From the NCBI GenBank assembly GCA_021202465.1, contig JAJQCZ010000004.1, positions 1 through 64,000 of the forward strand: DNA of 64,000 nucleotides, written 5' to 3'. The position numbers and the translations under genes were made by a program. Position 1 is the first letter of the stretch; the number at the start of each line of letters is the position of its first letter. The stretch comes from Lachnospiraceae bacterium (lineage in GTDB: Bacteria > Bacillota > Clostridia > Lachnospirales > Lachnospiraceae). Below the pieces are notes generated by a model. That model was not told where the DNA came from and did not search any database. It saw only the letters and a list, made by a program, of their open reading frames with translations. Below, in pieces: positions 8,370 through 15,903 of this stretch.

Positions 8370-9366
8370 CAGCTTTGCTTACTACCTGACAAAATATTTT
8401 TCGGAATACCTTCCCAACCAGATAGCCGCATCTGGCAATACAGTCCGTTCATACCGGGATGCTTTTGTCCAGCTCATGGATTTCTATAAACAGGAATACC
8501 ACATCCCACCGGAAAGGCTCACTTACAGTGATTTCACTGCGGAGCGGATAGAAGCATTCCTACGCAGCCTGGAAGAGAAACGGGGGATCGGCATCAGCAC
8601 GAGGAACCAGCGGCTGGCGGCAATCCATTCTTTTTTCAGATATATCCAGTACAGGGATCCTGCCGGTTTTGAACAGTGTGCGGTGGTTTTGTCTGTCCCT
8701 TTTAAAAAGGCAGAAACCAAACCGATGAATTATATGACACTGGAAGAAATCCGTCTTCTGCTGTCCCTGCCGGAAACAGGCAACGACAACCAGCTCCGTG
8801 ACCTGGCAGTCATGACCATGCTCTATGAAAGCGGTGCAAGGGTACAGGAGGTCATTGACTTAACTCCTGCGAATGTCCGTTTCTCGTCTACCGCCATAGT
8901 GGAATTGCATGGAAAAGGAAATAAAACAAGGCTCGTCCCGATCAATGCTGATGCAGCCAGCATTGTCAGGAATTATATCCGCCGGTGCAAAAGGACAGAT
9001 ATCAGCGAGCCACTGTTTGTGAACCGCAAAGGTGAGAAACTCACCCGTGCAGGTATACAGTACATCATAGACAAATATGTGTCAATGGCAAGAGAGCAGC
9101 GTCCGGACTTATTTAAAAACAAAATTTCCAACCACTGTTTCCGACATAGTAAAGCTATGCATCTTTTAGAAGCTGGGATCAACCTGATTTATATCCGTGA
9201 TTTTTTGGGACACACTTCGGTAGTTACGACAGAAATCTACGCGAAAACCAACCCGAAGATTAAGGAAGACCAGTTGAAAAAGCATAGTGCCTCAGTGACA
9301 ACACCTGATAAATACAGCAGGAAAGAAAAGGAAGATTTGATCGACTGGTTGAAAAACAACCTGTAA
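8335..9366 (+). CDS. Tyrosine recombinase, third of the RIT trio (RitC-like)
   Basis: A recombinase of up to 343 residues, closest in style to XerC/XerD-like enzymes. Arg sits in YESGARVQEVIDL, the box is HCFRHSKAMHL, and the C-terminal LGHTSVVTTEIYAK carries the nucleophile Tyr. The start is uncertain: ATG codons at 8335, 8338 and 8347 and a GTG at 8359 are all in frame inside the end of the second recombinase gene. GGAGAGG at 8340-8346 would best serve the GTG at 8359. The last codons lie 60 bases before the right inverted repeat. All catalytic residues are present. Confidence 0.88.
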   Translation: MMERMVVRVQNNSFAYYLTKYFSEYLPNQIAASGNTVRSYRDAFVQLMDFYKQEYHIPPERLTYSDFTAERIEAFLRSLEEKRGIGISTRNQRLAAIHSFFRYIQYRDPAGFEQCAVVLSVPFKKAETKPMNYMTLEEIRLLLSLPETGNDNQLRDLAVMTMLYESGARVQEVIDLTPANVRFSSTAIVELHGKGNKTRLVPINADAASIVRNYIRRCKRTDISEPLFVNRKGEKLTRAGIQYIIDKYVSMAREQRPDLFKNKISNHCFRHSKAMHLLEAGINLIYIRDFLGHTSVVTTEIYAKTNPKIKEDQLKKHSASVTTPDKYSRKEKEDLIDWLKNNL

Positions 9367-9394
9367 GATGATAAAATTTTATGCAAAGTAAAAA

Positions 9395-9430
9395 GTTCCG
9401 AATTCCTTTGACATACAGGGAATTCGGAAC
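9395..9430. repeat. Perfect 12-bp-stem hairpin in the right end of the RIT element
   Basis: GTTCCGAATTCC (9395-9406) and GGAATTCGGAAC (9419-9430) form a perfect 12-bp stem with a 12-base loop. It lies between two inverted TTATGCAAAGT motifs (9379-9389 and 9433-9443), just as the left-end hairpin does, so it may belong to the recombination site. The lack of a T-run argues against a terminator. Confidence 0.7.
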
Positions 9431-9462
9431 TGACTTTGCATAATTGAGGGCTTTACATAACA
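9428..9462 (-). repeat. Right 35-bp terminal inverted repeat of the RIT element
   Basis: Inverted partner of 5992-6026. The TTATGNAAAG copies lie on the minus strand at 9434-9443 and 9451-9460, with the same 7-base gap as on the left. Host sequence resumes at CGG 9464. Confidence 0.9.
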
Positions 9463-9463
9463 T

Positions 9464-10192
9464 CGGGACTATATGTCCTATCAGTCCATCATTATCGAGA
9501 TTGAGCCGGAACTGATCCGGATTATCAGCTACCCGGGAATTGACCGCTCCATCCCGATGAGAGACATTGAAGCCGGAGAGCGTTTTTCCACGAGATACTA
9601 TCGCAATAAGCGGCTTGGCGAATTCTTAAAAGAGCTGGATTTGTCTGAAGGGAAATGCACGGGAATCCCGACGATACAGGAGGAACTGCGCAATAATGGT
9701 TCCCCTGCTGCAAAGTTTTATACAGATGAGGACAGACGCGCGGTGACGGTCGAGATACCGATTCATCCGGATTTTCTGGAGAAGGATGAAAAATTGACTG
9801 TTTCGGGCGAGGAAATGATCGTTTTGGGTAACGAGAAAAGTTGCGTTTTACCTCAAAACAAAACTTTCGAGCATGAGAAAAGTTGTGCTTTGGATTTAAA
9901 CGAAACTTACAAAGGTGACGGAAGTTATATTTCAATTGACAAAGTTTCGTTTGAAGAGATTCTTATACGAATGGATGTAAAGGAGCGAACCAGGGAGAAT
10001 ATACGTTTATTAAAAAGAGCTATAACAGGTGATATTTTCAGCAGAACAGATATTGCTAAATTGCTACAGATTTCCGGCACTGCTGCCGGTAAACTGATAA
10101 ACAAAATGAAAGAAAATATGCTGATTGTCCCCGTCTCCGGCCACGGCAAAGGAAAATACAGATTTATCACGGAAGAGGATGAGACCGAATAA
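9464..10192 (+). pseudogene. AlbA_2 (Schlafen-type) protein, 3' half
   Basis: The continuation of the gene begun at 5014, 242 codons from CGG 9464 to the stop. It holds the GHKL/HATPase-like part (RDYMSYQSIIIEIEPELIRIISYPG, then LDLSEGKCTGIPTIQEELRNNGSP) and a C-terminal winged-helix region at about 10010-10170 (RTDIAKLLQISGTAAGKLINKMKEN). A separate open frame could start at ATG 9473, but it would lack the AlbA_2 domain. Read in one frame with the 5' half after removal of 5965-9463, so the host gene itself appears undamaged apart from the insertion. Confidence 0.85.
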
Positions 10193-10232
10193 CCCTGTTC
10201 GCACCATTTTGCAAAAAGCTCCCTTTGCCTCT

Positions 10233-10261
10233 TTGACTTCCCTTCTCCAAGGTGTTATACT
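10233..10261 (+). promoter_or_regulatory. Sigma-A-type promoter for the Nudix gene
   Basis: TTGACT (10233-10238), 17 bases, TATACT (10256-10261). The leader that follows contains a perfect hairpin, GTGCCGA/TCGGCAC at 10274-10292, ahead of the ribosome-binding site AGGAGG. Confidence 0.75.
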
Positions 10262-10323
10262 AGCTACAGTTTCGTGCCGAAGGAGTCGGCACAGGGAAAC
10301 CAAACCGGACAGGAGGCTTTGCA

Positions 10324-10812
10324 ATGACAGAGGCAACGAGCTGTGGCGGTGTGGTGATTTTTCGTGGGAAGATCCTTTTATTGTACAAGAACATCCGGAA
10401 CCGGTATGAGGGCTGGGTTCTACCCAAGGGTACCGTGGAACCGGGAGAGTCCTATGAGGAGACGGCGCTCCGGGAGGTCCTGGAGGAGTCGGGAGCCAGG
10501 GCGCGGATCGTCCGGTACGTGGGGAAAAGCCAGTACACCTTTAACACAGCGAGAGAAGAGATTGTCAAGAATGTACACTGGTATCTGATGGCGGGGGAGA
10601 GCTACTACAGCAAGCCGCAGCGGGAGGAGTATTTCATGGATTCCGGGTATTATAAGTTCCATGAAGCCTACCACCTTCTGAAATTCTCCAATGAGAAACA
10701 GATTCTCGAGCAGGCATTTGCGGAGTACCAGAGCCTGAAGAGGAGCAATCAATGGGAATCAGCGAGGCTGTTTTCCGGCGAAAAGAGGATCCTGGAGGAG
10801 ACGGATGCATAA
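10324..10812 (+). CDS. Nudix hydrolase
   Basis: A 162-residue cytosolic hydrolase. The Nudix box is complete at about residues 38-60: GTVEPGESYEETALREVLEESGA fits G-x5-E-x7-R-E-x2-E-E-x-G. The family cleaves nucleoside diphosphates linked to another group; the exact substrate cannot be read from sequence. The protein is slightly longer than a minimal Nudix domain and ends in a charged helix (QILEQAFAEYQSLKRSNQ). ACAGGAGG precedes the ATG. The M32 carboxypeptidase gene follows after 60 bases and may share the transcript. Confidence 0.88.
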   Translation: MTEATSCGGVVIFRGKILLLYKNIRNRYEGWVLPKGTVEPGESYEETALREVLEESGARARIVRYVGKSQYTFNTAREEIVKNVHWYLMAGESYYSKPQREEYFMDSGYYKFHEAYHLLKFSNEKQILEQAFAEYQSLKRSNQWESARLFSGEKRILEETDA

Positions 10813-10872
10813 TCCGTCTTTTCTTTTGGGAAAATGGAAAAGCGGGGGCGACAATGTGAAGGAGGTTTTTCT

Positions 10873-12372
10873 ATGAAGACATGGGAACAGTGGATGCAGA
10901 ATCAGGAGCGGCAGATGGCGCTGCAGACGGCGCTGACACTGCTGGAGTATGATATGGAGACACAGGCGCCGGAGGAAGCCAGGAAATATACGGCGCGGGT
11001 CATCGGCATTTTAAACAGTATGCTGCAGGAGGAAACGCTGAGTGAGGAAAATCAGCGGCTGTTGGAGAAGCTGGCCGGGAAGAAGAGTCTGACAGTGGAG
11101 CAGGCGGCCATGGTGCGCCGGGCGGAAAAGGAACGGCAGCGGCTGGCGGCCATTCCCGCCGACGAATACCGGGAATATTCAGAGCTGGCGGCTTCCTCGA
11201 CCGGCATCTGGGCGCGGGCCAGACGGGAAGGTGATTTTTCCCTGTTTGCACCGACGCTTGAGAAGATGCTGGAAATGACGAAGCGGTTTGCCGTCCGCCG
11301 GGCGAAGAAGGGACAGGATCCGTACGATGTTCTGCTCGATGAGTACGAGGAGACCTTCACCCGGGAGGCGCTGGATCCCTTCTTTTCCCTGCTGAAATCC
11401 GAGCTGACGTCTCTGCTGCGGGAGCTGACGCCGGTGGTGCAGCGTGTGGATGATTCGTTCCTTCACAGACACTGCAGCGCTGAACGGCAGAGACAATTCG
11501 CCGGAAGGCTGGCGGACTATATGGGCTTTGACCGGAAACGGGGAACGACGGCGGAGAGCGAACATCCCTTCACGACGAATCTGCACAATCATGATGTGCG
11601 CTTTACCAATCATTTTTATGAGGATCAGCCGGCCAGTGCGATTTTCACGGCCATCCACGAGGGCGGGCACGCTCTCTATGAGCAGGGAATCCGCGATGAC
11701 CTGACGCAGACGCCCGTGGGCGGCGGGACTTCCTGCGGGATGCATGAGTCGCAGTCCCGTTTCTATGAAAATGTCCTCGGGCGCGATGAGAATTTCTGGA
11801 AGCCTTTGTATGGAGATCTGCAGGATATGCTGCCGGAGGCCTTTGGCGACGTGTCGCTGCATGAATTTATCCTGGCGGTCAATAAGCCGCAGCCCAGTCT
11901 GATCCGCACCGAGGCCGACGAGCTGACCTACAGTCTGCATATTTTGATCCGCTATGAGCTGGAGAAGCAGCTTTTTGACGGTGACCTGGAGGTGCGCGAT
12001 CTGCCGGAGGCCTGGAATGCGAAGATGGAGGAGGTGCTGGGGATTCGCCCGGAAAATGACCGGGAGGGCGTGCTGCAGGACATCCACTGGGCGCAGGGTT
12101 CCTTCGGCTATTTCCCGTCCTATGCCCTGGGGAATGCCTTCGCGGCGCAGCTATATCATCAGATGCGTAAGGCGCTTCCGGTGGAGGAACTGCTGGCACA
12201 GGGGAAGCTGTCGGTGATCACGGCATATCTGCGGGAACATATTCACCAGTACGGCGGAACCCGCAACAGCCGTCAGCTGCTTTGCGAGGTCACCGGGGAG
12301 GAATTCAATCCCCGCTATTATGTAGAGTATCTGAGAGAGAAATTTACCGGTCTGTACCTGTCCAGAGAATAA
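10873..12372 (+). CDS. Carboxypeptidase Taq (M32) metallopeptidase
   Basis: A 499-residue zinc carboxypeptidase of family M32. The metal and catalytic motif HEGGH sits in TAIHEGGHALYEQGI near residue 258, with the family's downstream glutamate in GMHESQSRFYENVLGR. Length matches the usual 495-505 residues. It is cytosolic and removes C-terminal residues from peptides, probably in peptide recycling. The start at 10873 is preceded by AAGGAGG; an upstream in-frame ATG at 10834 has no good site. The TepA-like gene follows after 55 bases, probably in the same transcript. Confidence 0.93.
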   Translation: MKTWEQWMQNQERQMALQTALTLLEYDMETQAPEEARKYTARVIGILNSMLQEETLSEENQRLLEKLAGKKSLTVEQAAMVRRAEKERQRLAAIPADEYREYSELAASSTGIWARARREGDFSLFAPTLEKMLEMTKRFAVRRAKKGQDPYDVLLDEYEETFTREALDPFFSLLKSELTSLLRELTPVVQRVDDSFLHRHCSAERQRQFAGRLADYMGFDRKRGTTAESEHPFTTNLHNHDVRFTNHFYEDQPASAIFTAIHEGGHALYEQGIRDDLTQTPVGGGTSCGMHESQSRFYENVLGRDENFWKPLYGDLQDMLPEAFGDVSLHEFILAVNKPQPSLIRTEADELTYSLHILIRYELEKQLFDGDLEVRDLPEAWNAKMEEVLGIRPENDREGVLQDIHWAQGSFGYFPSYALGNAFAAQLYHQMRKALPVEELLAQGKLSVITAYLREHIHQYGGTRNSRQLLCEVTGEEFNPRYYVEYLREKFTGLYLSRE

Positions 12373-12427
12373 TGTGCCGCAAATGGGTTACCCTATCGAA
12401 TAAACGGAAAGCGACAGGGAGGACCTT

Positions 12428-13135
12428 ATGGAGTGGAGCGGGAAGGACACGGAACACCGTGAGGAGAAGCCGGTGGAGGAAAGCCAGGAGGAACGGGAAC
12501 AGATCCGCGAGTTCGGACAGCTGACGCTCGACGAGGGAGAGGCGCGCAGCCGCATCCATCTGCTGACCATCATCGGGGAAATCGAGGGGCACGATAACCT
12601 CTCAGCCAACACCAAGACGACGAAATACGAGCATATCCTGCCGCAGCTGGCGGCGCTGGAGGACAGCCGGGAGGTCGAGGGGCTGTTGATTCTGCTGAAC
12701 ACGGTGGGCGGCGATGTGGAGGCGGGGCTGGCGATTGCCGAGATGATCGCTTCCCTGAGCAAGCCCACTGTGTCTCTGGTGCTGGGAGGGAGCCATTCCA
12801 TCGGCGTACCGCTGGCGGTGGCTACCGACTATTCCTTTATCGTCGAGACGGGCACCATGCTGATTCATCCGGTGCGCATGAACGGGATGATCCTGGGGGT
12901 GCCGCAGACCTATGACTATTTCAAGCGGATACAGGATCGCATCACCGGCTTCATTGCTTCGCACAGCCGGGTCACGCAGGAGCGGCTGGAGGAGCTGATG
13001 CTGGAAACCGGGGAGATGAGCAAGGATATGGGGAGCATCCTCGTCGGTAAGGACGCCGTCCGGGAGGGACTCATCGATTCCCTGGGCGGTATCCATGAGG
13101 CTCTGGCGAAGCTGCGGGAGCTGATGGGGGAGTGA
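12428..13135 (+). CDS. TepA-like ClpP-class serine protease
   Basis: A 235-residue protein of the ClpP/crotonase fold, close to TepA (YmfB) of Firmicutes. Seen are the oxyanion/first strand LLNTVGGDVEAGLAIAEMI, the nucleophile Ser in GGSHSIGVPLAVA near residue 122, and the His in MLIHPVRMNG near 141. In Bacillus, TepA-type proteins were linked to protein translocation and to breakdown of spore small acid-soluble proteins. The N-terminal 40 residues are acidic and probably disordered. It follows the M32 peptidase gene and precedes ddh. No membrane anchor is visible. Confidence 0.82.
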   Translation: MEWSGKDTEHREEKPVEESQEEREQIREFGQLTLDEGEARSRIHLLTIIGEIEGHDNLSANTKTTKYEHILPQLAALEDSREVEGLLILLNTVGGDVEAGLAIAEMIASLSKPTVSLVLGGSHSIGVPLAVATDYSFIVETGTMLIHPVRMNGMILGVPQTYDYFKRIQDRITGFIASHSRVTQERLEELMLETGEMSKDMGSILVGKDAVREGLIDSLGGIHEALAKLRELMGE

Positions 13136-13200
13136 GAAGGGCACAAAACCTTTGATGAAAAACTTTTTCGTGAAAATTCTTCGTAATATAAAAAAGAAAC

Positions 13201-13229
13201 TGGATTTTCCCTGCGTTATTGTGTAGAAT
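13201..13229 (+). promoter_or_regulatory. Probable promoter of ddh
   Basis: TGGATT, 17 bases, TAGAAT, matching the layout and several extra bases of the MATE gene promoter at 15792 (TGGATTTTCC in both). A 115-base leader with short hairpins follows; I do not see a lysine riboswitch core in it. Confidence 0.5.
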
Positions 13230-13344
13230 AAAATCTGTATGGCGTAAAAAGGCGGCAGGCCTCTGCCCCGTGATGCGTACGCTGATGAAAATACGACGAA
13301 CACACGGGATGCGCCTAAAATCATACACAGTAAGGAGAACCGAT

Positions 13345-14319
13345 ATGACAAGAATTGCAATCGCAGGCTACGGGAATCTCGGACGCGGCGTGGAGAAGGC
13401 CATGGCGCAGAATCCCGATATGGAACTGGTGTGTGTGTTCACGCGGAGAGATCCCGCGTCCGTGAAGACCGCCTCCGGCGTGCCGGTGGTCCCTATGGCG
13501 GAAGCTGCTTCCTGGACAGAGAAGGTGGATGTGGTCATCCTCTGCGGCGGCAGCGCGACCGACCTTCCTCAGCAGACGCCGGAGGTGGCGTCCCTCTTTA
13601 ACGTGGTAGACAGCTTTGATACGCACGCGAACATCCCCACGCATTTTGCGCATGTGGATGAGGCGGCGAAGAAGGCCGGCAAGGTGGCCTTTATCTCTGT
13701 GGGCTGGGATCCCGGCCTGTTCTCTCTGAACCGCATTTATGCGGAGTCTATCCTGCGTCAGGGCAGCACCTACACCTTCTGGGGCAAGGGCGTCAGCCAG
13801 GGCCATTCCGATGCGATTCGCCGCGTGCCCGGCGTGAAGAAGGGCATCCAGTATACCGTCCCTGTACCCTCCGCGCTGGAGGCCGTACGCAATGGAGAGA
13901 ATCCGCAGCTTACGACCCGCGAGAAGCATACCCGCGAGTGCTATGTGGTGGCCGAGGAGGGCGCTGACCGGGCGCAGATCGAGGAGACCATCAAGAATAT
14001 GCCCAATTATTTCTCTGATTATGATACCACAGTGACCTTTATGACCGAGGAGGAGTTCGACGCCACGCATACATCTCTGCCGCACGGCGGCTTCGTGATG
14101 CGCAGCGGCATCACCGGAGACGGGACGAAGCAGCTGATCGAGTACTCGCTGAACCTGGGCAGCAACCCTGGGTTCACCGCCTGCGTGCTGGTCGCCTATG
14201 CCCGCGCCGCTGCACGTATGTCGGCGGAGGGCCAGACCGGTGCGAAGACCGTCTTCGACGTGGCGCCCCGCTATCTGTCCCCGCTGGACGATGAGACGCT
14301 GCGGGCGCATCTGCTGTAG
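13345..14319 (+). CDS. ddh: meso-Diaminopimelate D-dehydrogenase
   Basis: A 324-residue NADP-dependent enzyme that makes meso-diaminopimelate in one step from tetrahydrodipicolinate and ammonia, for lysine and peptidoglycan. The N-terminal Rossmann motif is RIAIAGYGNLGRG; further family signatures are CVFTRRD, CGGSATDLP, SFDTHANIPTHFAHVDEAAK and SVGWDPGLFSLNR. Length fits the family (about 320-330). The start at 13345 follows AAGGAGA. This route replaces the longer succinylase or acetylase branches, and is typical of Lachnospiraceae. An aspartate kinase gene at 50334 feeds the same pathway but is not adjacent. Confidence 0.93.
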   Translation: MTRIAIAGYGNLGRGVEKAMAQNPDMELVCVFTRRDPASVKTASGVPVVPMAEAASWTEKVDVVILCGGSATDLPQQTPEVASLFNVVDSFDTHANIPTHFAHVDEAAKKAGKVAFISVGWDPGLFSLNRIYAESILRQGSTYTFWGKGVSQGHSDAIRRVPGVKKGIQYTVPVPSALEAVRNGENPQLTTREKHTRECYVVAEEGADRAQIEETIKNMPNYFSDYDTTVTFMTEEEFDATHTSLPHGGFVMRSGITGDGTKQLIEYSLNLGSNPGFTACVLVAYARAAARMSAEGQTGAKTVFDVAPRYLSPLDDETLRAHLL

Positions 14320-14397
14320 AACCATATCCGAAGGACATTCCTTGTAGGGAATACAAGTTGTCAGATATGGAATGATTGGTCATTTTTTGTAAAAACA

Positions 14398-14475
14398 GAA
14401 AGTCTCCCGGAAGCTGATCGGGTAGGAGGTGATTATTCACTCCTGCGTATGAGACAGGCCGGGAGGCTTTCTTTA
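14398..14475. terminator. Large bidirectional terminator-like hairpin
   Basis: GAAAG-CTCCCGG and CCGGGAG-CTTTC form an outer stem around a second stem (GGAGGTGA/TTCACTCC). T-runs lie outside both arms. It sits between the convergent ddh and DUF4317 genes and could serve both. Just before it, CCATATC and GATATGG (14322-14379) also pair. Confidence 0.6.
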
Positions 14476-14496
14476 TATATTACCTGATTCGGTTTT

Positions 14497-15669
14497 TTAG
14501 TCCCAGGGTGTCTCGACCGCAGCCGCTTCCGGTTCTGCCTGCGGCAGGGTCGTTCGCACCATGACCCCGTTGACCTCTACTAGGTCATCCACGGCGATAA
14601 CCAGACAGGGGCGTCCGTCGATGATGCGGGTCTCGATGAGATCTGCGTAGGCCGGGTCCGCCTTGATGATGATATTCGGGGTCTCAACGCTGAATTTCCG
14701 GGTCTCGGCGATGTTCGTGGCCAGGAATGTCGTTCGTTCTCCAGCCGTCTGATTAAAGGTCTGATCGAAGTTGGTCAGGTTTTCCTCGGGCACGCCGCTG
14801 TTTTCCAGCAGCCGCTTCACATCGGGGCGGGAGAGCTCGAGGGGCTCGGGATTGTCCTGGTTGGCTTCTACCATTTCGTTGAGATTCTCGTGAATCGTTT
14901 TCAGCACCTCATAACCGCAGTTTTCCCCCAGCACCTCGGAGACGATTTCCTGAAAGGTCTCCTTCTGACTCCCGGCGGTCAGCGGCGGGACGCTCCCCAG
15001 CACCTGTTCGATGAAATCGGGCTGTGGCTCTTCAGGCTTAGCGCTGTAGTACAGAGCCTGATGGATATCGGTGCTGCGGTCATTGAAGGCGGGGAAGAGG
15101 AATCCGTTCAGGGGATTCTCCACGACCCAGTCGCGCACCCGGTTCTCCAGCAGCTTTTCATCGGCATTGTAGCGCAGGCCGGGTTTCGTCAGCTTTACCG
15201 GGCAGAGACTGACGAGGATGTGAGAGTAGACGGTCTCGGAGGCATCGAACATCTCCGTATTGTCCTTCGCCCGCCCTGGCACGTCGTAGGCAGCGTAAAT
15301 GACGAGGATCAGATAGTTCTCCGCATAGGAATAGCTGGCGATGATCTTATCGTAGAATTCTTCCAGCAGAATCTCGTCTTCCAGTTTGCTTTCCAGCAGG
15401 CGCACGAGGAAGTGCTGGGTGCCGCCCTCCACCTCCTGCGCCAGAGGGGATTCCATATTGATCAGGTTTTTCCCCACCGTACCGGACAGGGTGTGTTTGA
15501 AAATGTCAAAATATTTGAACAGCTCCTCCTCCGGCAGCGTCAGAAACGCCCCTGCGGACTCCATGAGCTTCTCCTTGTCGTGGTTGACATAGCAGCAGCA
15601 CAGGCGGGTGATGGTGCTCCGATCCTCCTTAAACTGCTTGCGAATTTCCAGGATTTCTTTTTTATTCAT
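14497..15669 (-). CDS. DUF4317 family protein
   Basis: A 390-residue protein that I recognise as the DUF4317 family from its N-terminus (MNKKEILEIRKQFK, then TRLCCCYVNHDKEK). It is widespread in Lachnospiraceae and of unknown function. No signal peptide, membrane segment or catalytic motif is visible. The C-terminal third (about residues 300-375, ETPNIIIKADPAYADLIETR and the following strand pairs) looks like a separate small beta-rich domain. The start at 15669 is chosen because GAAGGAAG lies at the right distance; an ATG six bases upstream overlaps that site. Confidence 0.8.
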   Translation of the reverse strand: MNKKEILEIRKQFKEDRSTITRLCCCYVNHDKEKLMESAGAFLTLPEEELFKYFDIFKHTLSGTVGKNLINMESPLAQEVEGGTQHFLVRLLESKLEDEILLEEFYDKIIASYSYAENYLILVIYAAYDVPGRAKDNTEMFDASETVYSHILVSLCPVKLTKPGLRYNADEKLLENRVRDWVVENPLNGFLFPAFNDRSTDIHQALYYSAKPEEPQPDFIEQVLGSVPPLTAGSQKETFQEIVSEVLGENCGYEVLKTIHENLNEMVEANQDNPEPLELSRPDVKRLLENSGVPEENLTNFDQTFNQTAGERTTFLATNIAETRKFSVETPNIIIKADPAYADLIETRIIDGRPCLVIAVDDLVEVNGVMVRTTLPQAEPEAAAVETPWD

Positions 15670-15791
15670 GATCATCTTCCTTCTTTCTCTCAGAGCCCCG
15701 TGCGGCGGCAGACCGGAATGCGCGGGACAAGGGCGATTTTACCACAAAACGGAGAAGGCTTCCAGTGAAAATACGGCTTTGTAAATCCCTC

Positions 15792-15820
15792 TGGATTTTC
15801 CGCCGACAATCGCGTACAAT
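15792..15820 (+). promoter_or_regulatory. Probable promoter of the first MATE gene
   Basis: TGGATT, 17 bases, TACAAT. The same -35 and following TTTCC occur upstream of ddh. Confidence 0.55.
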
Positions 15821-15903
15821 AAATGTAATGTTCAGGTAAAGAACAGCTGTGGGCGGGCGGAGTGTCCGTCCGTCAGGCTGTGTACGGAAAGAAGTGTGTG
15901 GAA

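Larger units (their letters stand above)
5965..9463 (+). mobile_element. Recombinase-in-trio (RIT) element in an AlbA_2 gene
   Basis: A 3.5 kb element with three overlapping tyrosine recombinase genes in one direction and no other cargo, as in RIT elements. Its ends carry 35-bp inverted repeats (5992-6026 and 9428-9462) with two mismatches. The triplet CAT at 5962-5964 and at 9461-9463 borders the insert, so its removal leaves a single CAT and restores the host frame ...NAFYH|RDYMSYQ.... The left boundary has 27 extra bases before the repeat, including the perfect palindrome TTATGGAAAGCTTTCCATAA (5968-5987). All recombinases look intact, so the element may still be able to move. The exact boundary could shift by up to three bases. 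Confidence 0.85.

Noticed and set aside
5965..9463. Tn554-like transposon
   Set aside because: Tn554 carries two tyrosine recombinases plus a small non-recombinase TnpC and resistance genes. Here all three proteins are full tyrosine recombinases, there is no cargo and the ends have long inverted repeats, which fits RIT elements.
13136..13344. Lysine riboswitch before ddh
   Set aside because: The leader is about 115 bases and the conserved lysine aptamer core is not visible.
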